The translations under genes were made by a program, and so were the position numbers. Shown piece after piece: positions 52,701 through 60,001 of a DNA stretch of 64,000 nt. Each line of letters starts with the position of its first letter. The first letter of the stretch is position 1. This DNA is from TMED27 sp964350695 (GTDB lineage: Bacteria; Pseudomonadota; Alphaproteobacteria; Micavibrionales; Micavibrionaceae): NCBI GenBank assembly GCA_964350695.1, contig CAYGKM010000005.1, positions 62,001 through 126,000 of the forward strand, given 5' to 3'. The notes under the pieces are model-generated. The model was given only the letters and a program-made list of their open reading frames with translations. It was not told the origin of the DNA and ran no database searches.

Positions 52701-53216
52701 GGGATTCAGAAGATCAATAAAGAAGCTCGGGATCGTTTGGTTGCGGCATTTGAGCATGTGAATGCGCATTTCCAACGTTTGTTCCTGCGGCTATTCGGGG
52801 GTGGGCAAGCGCATTTGGCGCTTATTGATTCGGATGATCCGCTTGATTCGGGGCTGGAGATATTCGCGCAGCCTCCGGGTAAGACTTTGCAGTCGCTTTC
52901 TCTTCTTTCGGGCGGCGAGCAGACTATGGCTTCTATCGCCCTGATTTTTGCGATGTTCCTGACCAATCCCTCGCCGATTTGTGTTTTGGACGAGATTGAT
53001 GCGCCGCTTGATGATGCCAATGTGGACCGCGTTTGTGATTTGCTTGAAGAAATTGCCGAGCGCGGAGAAACACGCTTCCTTGTGATTACACACCACCGTT
53101 TGACGATGGCGCGGATGGATCGCCTTTATGGCGTGACCATGGCGGAACGTGGAGTATCGCAGCTGGTTTCCGTTGATTTACAGCAAAGCTTTGATTTTCT
53201 GGAAGAAGCGGCGTAA
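49746..53216 (+). CDS. smc: Chromosome segregation protein SMC
   Basis: This 1156-residue condensin ATPase organises and segregates the chromosome with ScpA and ScpB. Walker A is GPNGCGKS (32-39). Long coiled coils (about 165-500 and 650-1000) flank a hinge-like segment around residues 510-620. The C-terminal head has the signature LSLLSGGEQTMASIAL, Walker B ICVLDEIDAPLDD and the D-loop. The length is normal. It starts by ATGA overlap with the DsbA-like gene and is followed after 3 bp by atpI. Confidence 0.96.
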   Translation: MIQFSRLRLNGFKSFVERTELEIGPGLNGVVGPNGCGKSNLVEALRWVMGENSAKRMRGGGMEDVIFNGTSSRTKRNIAEVSLLLDNTTRTAPSAYNGNDEIEVVRKIERDRGSQYRINGKVLRARDVQMLFADTVTGSNSPALVSQGRVTQMINAKPHERRLILEDSAGISGLFARRHEAELRLKAADANLLRIEDILGSMEGRLSALKRQARQATRYRNVSTQIRQMEILIAYMEWQALEERMDVTRGKFDVAESAVAEHLATVTQLTKTQTTQAHDLPTLRKAEVEAAASLQTQKVALQRIEDEANRLEQMTSETKAQLTQTETDFEHESTSLEDNSDALEKMEAEHSQILFDEERADKQLNEKEALREKLEAQVLVLEEQYNTLMQGAAEAKAQQDSLLTRLESNQERLERLQSRKVTAESDLKALNANTDSGDKTLEKDAEALQKSLEGFSKAIEKNQSELESLAEKIDSAREKANELDRKKSEFIAEISVLESFLQSDSDDEFTPVLGDVKPDSGFEKALSRALGDSLLASLDEHASSSWRDLKRDAKDLPALPRGAESLLPKVKAPKTLAPALSQIGYVADDAAGEKLWSALGPGQSLVSLDGTYWRWDGFTIKAAAADRNAQHLEQKNKLEALIKKRPALEKEADTAQQALQALVAKREAVDDAQKEARAQKAEVERTLNESRAALSALREKAAALASEQRRLEETIALAADDIAEMLKAIKDDKTRLSAYEVEKDDTSEQELEAVKASLQEARQEFGEAVRSYDITQQQQNTRKARLQAIADERVNLKNRVIRARERMKELEERKTSLSEKLEELKARPKDHEGDKAALLDKISQLETTRSAAAESLAKCETDVFETGQALKEAENALGEVRESRAHAQATLAAIQEQRDGLNASIIEKFEMEPHSLKEHSAIDMDRELGDLDSLKGKKEKLHREREAIGAVNLRAEEEAAELEGEVGGLLHERNDLVQAIEELRAGIQKINKEARDRLVAAFEHVNAHFQRLFLRLFGGGQAHLALIDSDDPLDSGLEIFAQPPGKTLQSLSLLSGGEQTMASIALIFAMFLTNPSPICVLDEIDAPLDDANVDRVCDLLEEIAERGETRFLVITHHRLTMARMDRLYGVTMAERGVSQLVSVDLQQSFDFLEEAA

Positions 53217-53219
53217 CAG

Positions 53220-53411
53220 ATGAATCAAGGGTATGAATTTCTGGGCACTGTGATTGCGGCGGGTATCCTTGGTTTTATGATTGATAAATTTGCAGGGACA
53301 ATGCCGTGGGGGATGGTGGCGCTGATTGTTCTCGGATTTGTGAGCGCCACGATGCGGGCACAAAAAGCAATGAATTCTCCGAAGGTTACAAAAGACGAGA
53401 AAAAAGATTAA
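53220..53411 (+). CDS. atpI: ATP synthase accessory protein AtpI/AtpZ-like
   Basis: This 63-residue protein with two hydrophobic spans (YEFLGTVIAAGILGFMID and WGMVALIVLGFVSAT) and a charged tail matches the AtpI/AtpZ-type gene that heads bacterial F0 operons and assists c-ring assembly or magnesium handling. It starts 3 bp after smc with no obvious Shine-Dalgarno, so coupling to smc translation is possible. Family recognition is by size, topology and position before atpB. Confidence 0.8.
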   Translation: MNQGYEFLGTVIAAGILGFMIDKFAGTMPWGMVALIVLGFVSATMRAQKAMNSPKVTKDEKKD

Positions 53412-53429
53412 TTTTTTTACGTTTGGGCA

Positions 53430-53458
53430 TTGCCAGCCGCGCCTAAAGACGCTATTAA
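53430..53458 (+). promoter_or_regulatory. Possible promoter ahead of atpB
   Basis: TTGCCA (53430-53435) and TATTAA (53453-53458) are separated by 17 bases, 47 bases before atpB. It may drive the F0 genes independently of smc. Confidence 0.4.
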
Positions 53459-53505
53459 ACTTGCGAAATTTGACAAAATTTTGAACAGGACGAAAGAGAC
53501 CTTTA

Positions 53506-54252
53506 ATGGCCAGCCCGATTAAGCAGTTTGTAATTGAAGACCTTATTAAGTTTCCATACGAAACAGGTGAGTTGTCTTTCACCAATTCTGCTTTGTGGAT
53601 GAGTTTTGGGATTGTTTTATCCGTTATGTTTTTGTCGATGGCGATGCGCCGCAAGGAGCTTGTTCCCGGACGTATGCAAATGACTGCGGAGCTTATGTAT
53701 GAATTTATCGCCAAGATGGTGCGCGATAATATTGGCTCGAAAGGGCGTATATATTTCCCGTTTATTTTTACAGTTTTTATGTTTGTTCTGATGGGCAATC
53801 TTTTGGGGCTGCTCCCCTATTCTTTCACCTATACAAGCCATTTGGCGGTGACGGGCGCGCTGGCGCTGGTTGTGTTTGCGTCGGTAATTATTTTCGGATT
53901 CCTCAATCACGGGGTTAAATTTCTGTCGCTGTTTGTACCGTCCGGTGTTCCGGCCTGGATTTTGCCGATTATTATTCCGATTGAATTGATTTCGTTTTTT
54001 GTACGCCCTCTCACTTTGTCTGTGCGTTTATTTGCCAATATGATGGCAGGGCACATCATGCTTAAAATCATTGCCGGCTTTGCTGTTGCGGCGTCCGGAA
54101 TGGCGGCATGGGGCTTTATGGTGGGCTTTGCGCCAGCCTTTATCGGCACGTTGATGCTGATGTTCGAATTACTCGTAGCGCTTATTCAGGCCTATGTGTT
54201 TGCTATTTTATCGTGTGTTTATCTGAAAGACTCGGTTGATCTTCATCATTGA
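53506..54252 (+). CDS. atpB: F0F1 ATP synthase subunit a
   Basis: This 248-residue membrane subunit carries the proton half-channels. About five to six membrane helices are visible; the essential Arg is in FVRPLTLSVRLFANMMAGH, and the C-terminal helix contains LMFELLVALIQAYVFAIL with the conserved Gln. It lies 94 bp after atpI and 74 bp before atpE. F1 genes are not in the window, consistent with the alphaproteobacterial habit of separate F0 and F1 operons. Confidence 0.96.
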   Translation: MASPIKQFVIEDLIKFPYETGELSFTNSALWMSFGIVLSVMFLSMAMRRKELVPGRMQMTAELMYEFIAKMVRDNIGSKGRIYFPFIFTVFMFVLMGNLLGLLPYSFTYTSHLAVTGALALVVFASVIIFGFLNHGVKFLSLFVPSGVPAWILPIIIPIELISFFVRPLTLSVRLFANMMAGHIMLKIIAGFAVAASGMAAWGFMVGFAPAFIGTLMLMFELLVALIQAYVFAILSCVYLKDSVDLHH

Positions 54253-54326
54253 TTGTGCGATCACTCACTCAGTTTTACATACGCTAAATGTTAATTTTAA
54301 CGGTAACTAAAAGAAGGAAGTAAAAA

Positions 54327-54551
54327 ATGGAATTAGAAGCAGCAAAACTTATTGCAGGTGCTTTGACAATGCTCCCGGCGTTCGGTGCGGCGATTGGTCT
54401 TGGCCTCTACTTTAAAGCCTATGCAGAAGGCGTATCACGCAACCCACAAGCCAAAGAGCTTATGGACAAAAACTTCTTCCTCATTTTGGCGTTCATCGAA
54501 GCCTTGGGTATTATCCCTATCGGCCTTGGCGCTGCGATGTTGTTTGGATAA
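54327..54551 (+). CDS. atpE: F0F1 ATP synthase subunit c
   Basis: This 74-residue ring subunit has two membrane helices joined by the polar loop SRNPQAKE. The proton-carrying carboxylate is Glu in the second helix (LAFIEALGI), pointing to a proton-coupled enzyme. A strong AAGAAGGAAG ribosome-binding site precedes it, in keeping with the many c copies needed per complex. A short palindrome (GTTAATTTTAAC, about 54289-54300) lies in its leader. Confidence 0.96.
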   Translation: MELEAAKLIAGALTMLPAFGAAIGLGLYFKAYAEGVSRNPQAKELMDKNFFLILAFIEALGIIPIGLGAAMLFG

Positions 54552-54587
54552 GTTTTTCATTATTTTTCAAGAAAGATTTTGAAAAGC

Positions 54588-55283
54588 ATGATCATGCACA
54601 GTGATAAAATCAATATGATGTTGAAAGCGTTTGCTCTTATTGCAATCGCTTTCTGCGTGATGACCCCGTCGGGCGCATTTGCCGAGCAATTGGTTATAGA
54701 GGTGCCCGGTGAGCCTATTGTGATCATGGAAAATGAGCTTGCGGTTGAGCAAGAACATGGCATTGATGATCATCACGAAGAGGTCAAAGGCCTTCCCCAG
54801 CTTGATTTCACCACATACCCGTCACAGATTTTCTGGTTGTTTATTTTGTTTACGATCATGTATTTGATCTTTTCAAAGAAAAATCTTCCTGAAATTTCTT
54901 CCACGATTGAAAACCGCCGTGATCAAATTCAAGATGACCTTGATAATGCGCAGCGTTTGAAGACCGAGGCAGAAGACGTGCAAGTGGCGTATGACGCCAT
55001 TCTAGCGAAAGCCAGAGACGATTCATCTGCGGCTTTCAAGGCGGGCGAAGAAAAAATCAAAAAGAAGATCGAAAAGAAACTTGAGAGTTTTAACGAGCGC
55101 TCTGTTTTAGCGATGCGTGAAAAAGAAGCCGAAGTTGAAAAGGCCCAAGGCGCAGCGATCGGTGATATGCAGCATATCGCCGCGGAAGTTGCCAGCCTGG
55201 CGGCGGAAAAGATTGTGGGCGTTTCAACTGATCTGGACCATGCGAAAAGTCTTATTAAAAACCTTGATAAGAAGGCGGCATAA
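54588..55283 (+). CDS. atpF': F0F1 ATP synthase subunit b'
   Basis: This 231-residue peripheral-stalk subunit is b', with one membrane helix (IFWLFILFTIMYLIFSKK, about residues 83-100) followed by a long coiled coil. Unusually, an N-terminal hydrophobic stretch (LKAFALIAIAFCVMTPSGAF) resembles a signal peptide ahead of an acidic segment and the normal b' membrane helix. The ATG at 54588 is chosen; an in-frame TTG at 54579 and ATG at 54594 are alternatives. It is followed by atpF after 2 bp. Confidence 0.9.
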   Translation: MIMHSDKINMMLKAFALIAIAFCVMTPSGAFAEQLVIEVPGEPIVIMENELAVEQEHGIDDHHEEVKGLPQLDFTTYPSQIFWLFILFTIMYLIFSKKNLPEISSTIENRRDQIQDDLDNAQRLKTEAEDVQVAYDAILAKARDDSSAAFKAGEEKIKKKIEKKLESFNERSVLAMREKEAEVEKAQGAAIGDMQHIAAEVASLAAEKIVGVSTDLDHAKSLIKNLDKKAA

Positions 55284-55285
55284 AG

Positions 55286-55774
55286 ATGGAGTTTCTTTAC
55301 GATACAAATTTTTGGTACCTTGTTTCCTTCATCGGGTTTGCCGCGATTATCTGGAAGTATGGTAAGCCTGCGCTGATATCTTATATTGATAACCGGATTG
55401 AAGAAATCCGTGAAGAAATTGCAACGGCGGAAAACCTTCGCGTGGAAGCCCAAGGTATGCTTGCACAATATCAACGCAAACATAAAGATGCGGTGAAAGA
55501 CGCGGATCACATTCTTGAGACCGCGAAGAAGCAAGCAGCGGAAATTCAAAAGCAGGCCGAAATTGATTTAGACGAGACGATTGCGCGCCGTGAAAAACAG
55601 TTGGCGGAGCGTCTGTCGCACATGGAAGAAAATGCGAAAGAAGAGATCAGACAATATGCTGCGTCTCTTGCGATTACGGCGACGAGCGAAATCATCGCAA
55701 CCAAGTTTGATAAAAAAGCGAATGAAAAACTTGTAGATGCCGCTATTAGAGGTGTAAGTGATAATATTCACTAA
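55286..55774 (+). CDS. atpF: F0F1 ATP synthase subunit b
   Basis: This 162-residue second peripheral-stalk subunit has an N-terminal membrane helix (FWYLVSFIGFAAIIWKYG) and a long amphipathic coil to the end that binds F1. Sequence and size fit subunit b of alphaproteobacteria, which pair it with b'. It ends the F0 group atpI-atpB-atpE-atpF'-atpF; proA follows after 21 bp. Confidence 0.95.
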   Translation: MEFLYDTNFWYLVSFIGFAAIIWKYGKPALISYIDNRIEEIREEIATAENLRVEAQGMLAQYQRKHKDAVKDADHILETAKKQAAEIQKQAEIDLDETIARREKQLAERLSHMEENAKEEIRQYAASLAITATSEIIATKFDKKANEKLVDAAIRGVSDNIH

Positions 55775-55795
55775 CCCCAACCTTTAGGATTATCT

Positions 55796-57076
55796 ATGTC
55801 CTCTGAAGCCGCTACTACCCATACCCCAATCCAGATTGTTGACGATTTAGGGCGCGATGCGAAGCTTGCGTCTGCTGCACTTGGTAATGCCTCTACGGAT
55901 GTGTTGAACGCGGTTTTGAGCAGCGTTGCCCAGAAGCTGAACGAGAATGCGGCCAGGATTATCGAAGCCAATAAAAAAGATATAAGCGCGGGAAAACAAA
56001 AAGGCCTGACGCAGGCGATGCTTGACCGCCTTGCGCTGAATGAAGACCGCATTGCCGGCATCGCGAAAGGTGTCTTGACGGTGCGCGATCTGGATGATCC
56101 TGTTGGCCGCGTGCTGTGGGAGACCACGCGTCCGAATGGTTTGGATATTAAGCGCGTGGCTGCGCCGATTGGCGTTTTAGGGATGATTTATGAATCGCGG
56201 CCCAATGTAACAATTGATGCGGCGGCACTGTGTTTGAAGTCACATAACGCGGTGATTTTGCGCGGCGGCTCCGAGAGCTTGCATAGCTCGCTTGCGCTGC
56301 ATGCTATTATTCAAGAGGCTTTGCGCGAGCATGACTTGCCGGAGGCGGCGGTGTCTATGATTCCTATTTCTGATCGTGAAGCTGTGGGCGCCCTGCTCCG
56401 CTCTTCTCATGTTGATGTTATGATCCCGCGCGGCGGCAAAGGCTTGATTGAGCGCGTGATGAACGAGGCCACCATGCCCGTGTTTTCGCATCTGGACGGG
56501 ATCTGCCATATATATGTTCACCCAAGTGTTAAGCCCGAAATTGCAGTGGAGGTAACCGAGAACGCAAAACTTCGCCGTACAGGGATTTGCGGGGCGATGG
56601 AAACCTTGCTGCTTGATCAGAATCTGGATCAAGGCTTGGCGAAGAAAATTGTTTCGAACCTGATTGATAAGGGCTGCGAGGTTGTCGGTGACAAGATGGT
56701 GCAAGGGCTGGACGCACGGGTTGGCGAGGCCAGCACTGAAGATTGGCATACGGAATATCTGGATGCGAAGCTCAGCATTGCGACCGTGAACGGCGTTGAT
56801 GAAGCGATTGCGCATATCAACAGCTATGGTTCGCATCATACGGATTCGATTTTGACCGAGGATAGCGCGGCGGCAGAGCATTTCATGAAAAATGTCGATA
56901 GTGGCATTGTGATGCAAAACGCCTCGACGCAGTTCGCCGATGGCGGCGAGTTTGGTATGGGCGCGGAGATCGGCATTGCCACAGGCAAAATGCATGCGCG
57001 CGGGCCGGTGGGTTTAGAGCAGCTTTGCACCTATAAATATATGGTGCGCGGCTCTGGACAAACGCGCCCCTCATAG
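55796..57076 (+). CDS. proA: Glutamate-5-semialdehyde dehydrogenase
   Basis: This 426-residue NADPH-dependent enzyme of proline synthesis reduces gamma-glutamyl phosphate. The aldehyde-dehydrogenase fold shows VILRGGSESLHSS, PRGGKGLIERVMNEA, the catalytic Cys about residue 265 in RRTGICGAMETLL, and FGMGAEIGIATGKMHARGPV near the end. Its partner proB is 16 kb away, separated by pepN to F0, although these genes are usually adjacent in related genomes. nadD follows after 16 bp. Confidence 0.96.
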   Translation: MSSEAATTHTPIQIVDDLGRDAKLASAALGNASTDVLNAVLSSVAQKLNENAARIIEANKKDISAGKQKGLTQAMLDRLALNEDRIAGIAKGVLTVRDLDDPVGRVLWETTRPNGLDIKRVAAPIGVLGMIYESRPNVTIDAAALCLKSHNAVILRGGSESLHSSLALHAIIQEALREHDLPEAAVSMIPISDREAVGALLRSSHVDVMIPRGGKGLIERVMNEATMPVFSHLDGICHIYVHPSVKPEIAVEVTENAKLRRTGICGAMETLLLDQNLDQGLAKKIVSNLIDKGCEVVGDKMVQGLDARVGEASTEDWHTEYLDAKLSIATVNGVDEAIAHINSYGSHHTDSILTEDSAAAEHFMKNVDSGIVMQNASTQFADGGEFGMGAEIGIATGKMHARGPVGLEQLCTYKYMVRGSGQTRPS

Positions 57077-57092
57077 CCAGACTTTAATCGCG

Positions 57093-57716
57093 ATGTCGAT
57101 ATTCACCCCTCCTCACACTCTTGATTCCCCGCGCTGGAAAAATGCGCGGGTCGGGATTCTGGGCGGGTCTTTTAATCCGCCGCATGAGGGGCATGTTCAT
57201 ATTTCGCTCGCGGCGATGAAGGGTTTAGAGCTGGACGCCGTTTGGTGGCTTGTTTCGCCGCAAAACCCGATCAAGCCGTTTAAGCCTTCGCCATTGGATG
57301 AACGCGTGGGGCTGTGCCGTGATTTGGTGAACCACCCGAATATCCTTATATCGGATATCGAGAAGGATTTTGGAACGACGATTACGTATTACTCTATTAA
57401 AAAGCTGAAAGAGTCTTTCCCTCATACCCATTTTGTATGGATCAGCGGGATGGATAATGCGCTGGGGCTTCATAAGTGGCATCACTGGAAGGATTTGCTC
57501 GGCGAAATTTGTATGGTGCATTTGACGCGTAACCCTGCGCGGTCTTTGGTGCGGGCATGTCCTTACCGGATGTATGAGAAACAAAATCATGTGTTTATTG
57601 ATCGCGGGGGCAAATTGCCGCTCGATTCGGGCACAACATACTGGATGATGCAGAAAAAAATGGTGAATATTTCATCGAGTGAAATTAGAGAAAATTTAAA
57701 AAAATCAATGTCTTAA
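57093..57716 (+). CDS. nadD: Nicotinate-nucleotide adenylyltransferase
   Basis: This 207-residue enzyme adenylates nicotinate mononucleotide in NAD synthesis. The nucleotidyltransferase motif GGSFNPPHEGHVHIS, WWLVSPQNPIKP and the C-terminal ISSSEIR (the ISSTxIR-type motif) are all in place. It is 16 bp after proA and precedes the rsfS-rlmH pair, the usual alphaproteobacterial order. Confidence 0.95.
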   Translation: MSIFTPPHTLDSPRWKNARVGILGGSFNPPHEGHVHISLAAMKGLELDAVWWLVSPQNPIKPFKPSPLDERVGLCRDLVNHPNILISDIEKDFGTTITYYSIKKLKESFPHTHFVWISGMDNALGLHKWHHWKDLLGEICMVHLTRNPARSLVRACPYRMYEKQNHVFIDRGGKLPLDSGTTYWMMQKKMVNISSSEIRENLKKSMS

Positions 57717-57761
57717 TGTTTTTCTTATCTGTGTACAACGCAGGCGCAACAGGGTCTTACA

Positions 57762-57790
57762 TTGCATGGGGCAGTGAATCGCGATATAAT
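57762..57790 (+). promoter_or_regulatory. Promoter between nadD and rsfS
   Basis: TTGCAT (57762-57767) and a perfect TATAAT (57785-57790) are separated by 17 bases. Transcription would begin near 57797, about 150 bases before a rho-independent terminator. Confidence 0.6.
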
Positions 57791-57796
57791 GGGATT

Positions 57797-57948
57797 ATGA
57801 GATTAACGAACAAGAATGTTCTAAAATTTTACGGTTCTTACCGATTGGGGGCTTCATGACGCGAAGCGATATGCGTTTTGACACTCCATGTACCACCCCT
57901 TATTTTGGATGCATGCAACAGGCTAAACCTTGCGGTTTGGCTTTTTTT
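57797..57948 (+). ncRNA. Possible small RNA or attenuated leader upstream of rsfS
   Basis: A promoter (57762-57790) and a terminator (57922-57948) bracket about 150 bases with no convincing reading frame. The predicted RNA folds locally: a GAACA/TGTTC hairpin (57808-57821), a GCTTC/GAAGC hairpin (57851-57867) that could sit inside a GGGG/CCCC pairing (57847-57850 with 57896-57899), then the terminator stem. It does not match any RNA family I know, including 6S, SRP and tmRNA. It may be a free small RNA or a leader that ends transcription before rsfS under some conditions. Confidence 0.4.
57922..57948 (+). terminator. Rho-independent terminator before rsfS
   Basis: An 8-bp stem (GCTAAACC 57922-57929 with GGTTTGGC 57934-57941, one G-U pair) with a four-base loop is followed by seven T. 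It lies 48 bases before the rsfS start, so it can act as attenuator for rsfS-rlmH or as the 3' end of a small RNA. Confidence 0.75.
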
Positions 57949-57995
57949 GTGTCTAATAGGGTTTGTAGTGTTCACAACAGAAGGAGGCCGCGGCC

Positions 57996-58382
57996 ATTTT
58001 AACCTATAGTACAAAAGGGGATTTATCTCCGTCCGAATTAAAAGATCTTGTTGAGCAGTCTTTAGACGCAGACAAGGCAGAGGAAATTGTAACAATTGAG
58101 CTGGATGATCAGACCGGACTTGCGGATTATATGATCATCGCGTCGGGAACTTCATCCCGTCATGTCAGCGCTCTGGCAAGCAAGCTTAAAGACAGGTTGG
58201 CCGCGCGCGGTGTTAAGAACGTTATGATCGAAGGATTGGAGCAATCCGATTGGGTTGCGATTGATGCGGGCGATATTGTTGTGCATCTGTTCCGTCCGGA
58301 GGTCCGCTCGTTTTATAACATGGAAAAAATGTGGGGCGCTTTTCAGCCATTCGATGTTGTCGGCGAGCCCGCACAAGCCTAA
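57996..58382 (+). CDS. rsfS: Ribosomal silencing factor RsfS
   Basis: This protein of about 128 residues binds ribosomal protein L14 and blocks subunit joining in slow growth. The core reads LADYMIIASGTSSRHVSALA and WVAIDAGDIVVHLFRPEVR, typical of RsfS. The frame is open from 57969, but it has no ATG, GTG or TTG before Met at 58131, which would cut off the conserved N-terminal helix and first strand. A perfect AAGGAGG (57981-57987) lies eight bases before ATT at 57996, so an AUU start is the best explanation. rlmH follows after 9 bp. Confidence 0.85.
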   Translation: MLTYSTKGDLSPSELKDLVEQSLDADKAEEIVTIELDDQTGLADYMIIASGTSSRHVSALASKLKDRLAARGVKNVMIEGLEQSDWVAIDAGDIVVHLFRPEVRSFYNMEKMWGAFQPFDVVGEPAQA

Positions 58383-58391
58383 ACTCTCTTA

Positions 58392-58829
58392 ATGAAAATT
58401 GAAATATTAGCGATTGGGCGCCTTAAAAAAGGTGCGCTGTTTGATGTGGCGTCCGATTATTTAAAGCGTATTACATGGCCTTGCATTCTTATCGAGATGG
58501 AAGGCAAGAACACGGCAGATGAACGCGCCAAGCTGCTTGAAGCTCTAAAACCCGAAGCTTTTGTTGTGGCGATGGATGAAACGGGGATATCCCTGCCCTC
58601 GCGCGCATTCGCCAAAAAAATCCAAACCCTTCAAAATGAAGCCTGCCCGATGATGCAGATTATCATCGGCGGCGCGGATGGATTGAGCGATGATCTTCGG
58701 GAGCGCGCAAATCTTCTCCTCAGTTTTGGCAGCCAAACATGGCCGCATATGCTTGCACGGGCGATGCTTTTAGAGCAAATTTATAGAGCCCAACAAATTT
58801 TAAGTAACCACCCATATCACAGGGATTAA
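58392..58829 (+). CDS. rlmH: 23S rRNA pseudouridine1915 N3-methyltransferase
   Basis: This 145-residue SPOUT-class enzyme methylates pseudouridine 1915 in helix 69 of 23S rRNA. The N-terminus KIEILAIGRLKKGALFDVA, the knot region IIGGADGLSDDLRERANL and the C-terminal HMLARAMLLEQIYRAQQILS match RlmH. It forms the usual rsfS-rlmH pair and lies 3 bp ahead of the EnvC-like gene. Confidence 0.95.
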   Translation: MKIEILAIGRLKKGALFDVASDYLKRITWPCILIEMEGKNTADERAKLLEALKPEAFVVAMDETGISLPSRAFAKKIQTLQNEACPMMQIIIGGADGLSDDLRERANLLLSFGSQTWPHMLARAMLLEQIYRAQQILSNHPYHRD

Positions 58830-58832
58830 ACC

Positions 58833-59987
58833 GTGCGCCTTCTTCTTGTTTTAGCTTTGATGGTTGTTGCCTCTTCTGCGCTCGCTGCGCCGCCTACTCC
58901 GGCCAAAAAGACGGAGGCATTCGGCTATGAGAAGCAGCTTGAGGCTGAAGCGAAGAATAAGAAAGAGCTGGAAAAAGAAGCGAAGAAAATCGAAGGGTCA
59001 CTGAAGGCGACACAGTCGAATTTAGTCAAAATTGCCAAAGACATTCAAGAAAACGAAAAAGATATGCAGGCGCTGAATAAGGATGTGAAATCTTTGGAGG
59101 CGCAGAAAAGTGAAATTCAAAACCGCTTGCAAAAAGACCAAGGGTCTATTGCGCATTTGATTTTGGCGCTTGAACGCATTCGCCGCCTGCCGCCGGAAGC
59201 GCTGATTGTAAAGCCTGATGCGCCGCTGAAAACTGCGCAGAGTGCGATGTTGATGCAAAGCATTTTGCCTGATCTTAAAGGCAAAGCGGATAGTTTGAGG
59301 ACAGAGCTGGAAGAGCTTTATGATGTGTCCGAGAAGTTGGACGCGGAAAAAAGCAAGCTCACAAAGACGTCTGTGGCTTTGCAGGACCAACATAAAGAGC
59401 TGTCAGGGATGCTTGATAAGCGCAAGAAGCTCTATGCGAGTACGCAAAGCGATCTTAAGGAGCGCGAGGCACGGATTAAAAGCATTTCGAGTAAAGCGAA
59501 GAACCTGAGAGAGCTTGTGCAGAAGCTGGATCAGGAAAGCCGCACGCGGGAGAAAAATGCGAAAGCGCGCAATGTTGTTTTGAAAACGCCCTCTGCGGCC
59601 AATATCCCTGCGGGGGCGGCGCGGCTGCCGATCTCAGGCACAATCAAAACACGTTATAATCAACCGGATAATTTCGGCGCGCCGAGCCAAGGGATTGATA
59701 TTGAGGGTCGAAACGGGGCGCTTGTTATTGCGCCAATGGGCGGTATCGTGAAATTTGCGGGGAGTTTCAAAAATTACGGCGGTATGGTTATCCTTGAACA
59801 TCAAGGTGGATATCACAGCCTTGTTGCAGGTCTTGAAAAAATTGATACAGTAGTGGGACAAAAACTCTCTGCAGGCGAACCGATTGGTTTGCTTCACCAT
59901 GAAATAGGACAAAATCCTGTCTTATATTACGAACTGCGTTACAATGGTAAACCTATAAACCCGGCTAAAAAGTTTTCCGAACTTTAA
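58833..59987 (+). CDS. EnvC-like murein hydrolase activator (degenerate M23 domain)
   Basis: This 384-residue periplasmic protein has a signal peptide (LLVLALMVVASSALA), two coiled-coil stretches (about residues 30-110 and 150-245) and a C-terminal LytM/M23 domain. The zinc ligands of active M23 enzymes are largely lost: the HxxxD position reads SQGIDIEG, and the HxH position reads YHSLVAG. This is what EnvC-type activators of amidases look like. The start is GTG at 58833. It precedes ctpA by 14 bp, an order common in alphaproteobacteria. Confidence 0.88.
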   Translation: MRLLLVLALMVVASSALAAPPTPAKKTEAFGYEKQLEAEAKNKKELEKEAKKIEGSLKATQSNLVKIAKDIQENEKDMQALNKDVKSLEAQKSEIQNRLQKDQGSIAHLILALERIRRLPPEALIVKPDAPLKTAQSAMLMQSILPDLKGKADSLRTELEELYDVSEKLDAEKSKLTKTSVALQDQHKELSGMLDKRKKLYASTQSDLKEREARIKSISSKAKNLRELVQKLDQESRTREKNAKARNVVLKTPSAANIPAGAARLPISGTIKTRYNQPDNFGAPSQGIDIEGRNGALVIAPMGGIVKFAGSFKNYGGMVILEHQGGYHSLVAGLEKIDTVVGQKLSAGEPIGLLHHEIGQNPVLYYELRYNGKPINPAKKFSEL

Positions 59988-60001
59988 CAAAGGATATTTT
60001 A

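Noticed and set aside
56240..56995. A 251-codon open frame on the minus strand inside proA
   Set aside because: The proA frame has catalytic Cys and all family blocks. The antisense frame is a by-product of codon bias.
57797..57948. Identification of the small RNA candidate as 6S, SRP or tmRNA
   Set aside because: None of the conserved elements of these RNAs (6S central bubble, SRP tetraloop helix, tmRNA tRNA-like ends) can be found.
57838..58095. An 85-codon open frame on the minus strand over the nadD-rsfS gap
   Set aside because: It overlaps the rsfS coding start and the terminator, has no ribosome-binding site of note and no recognisable protein.
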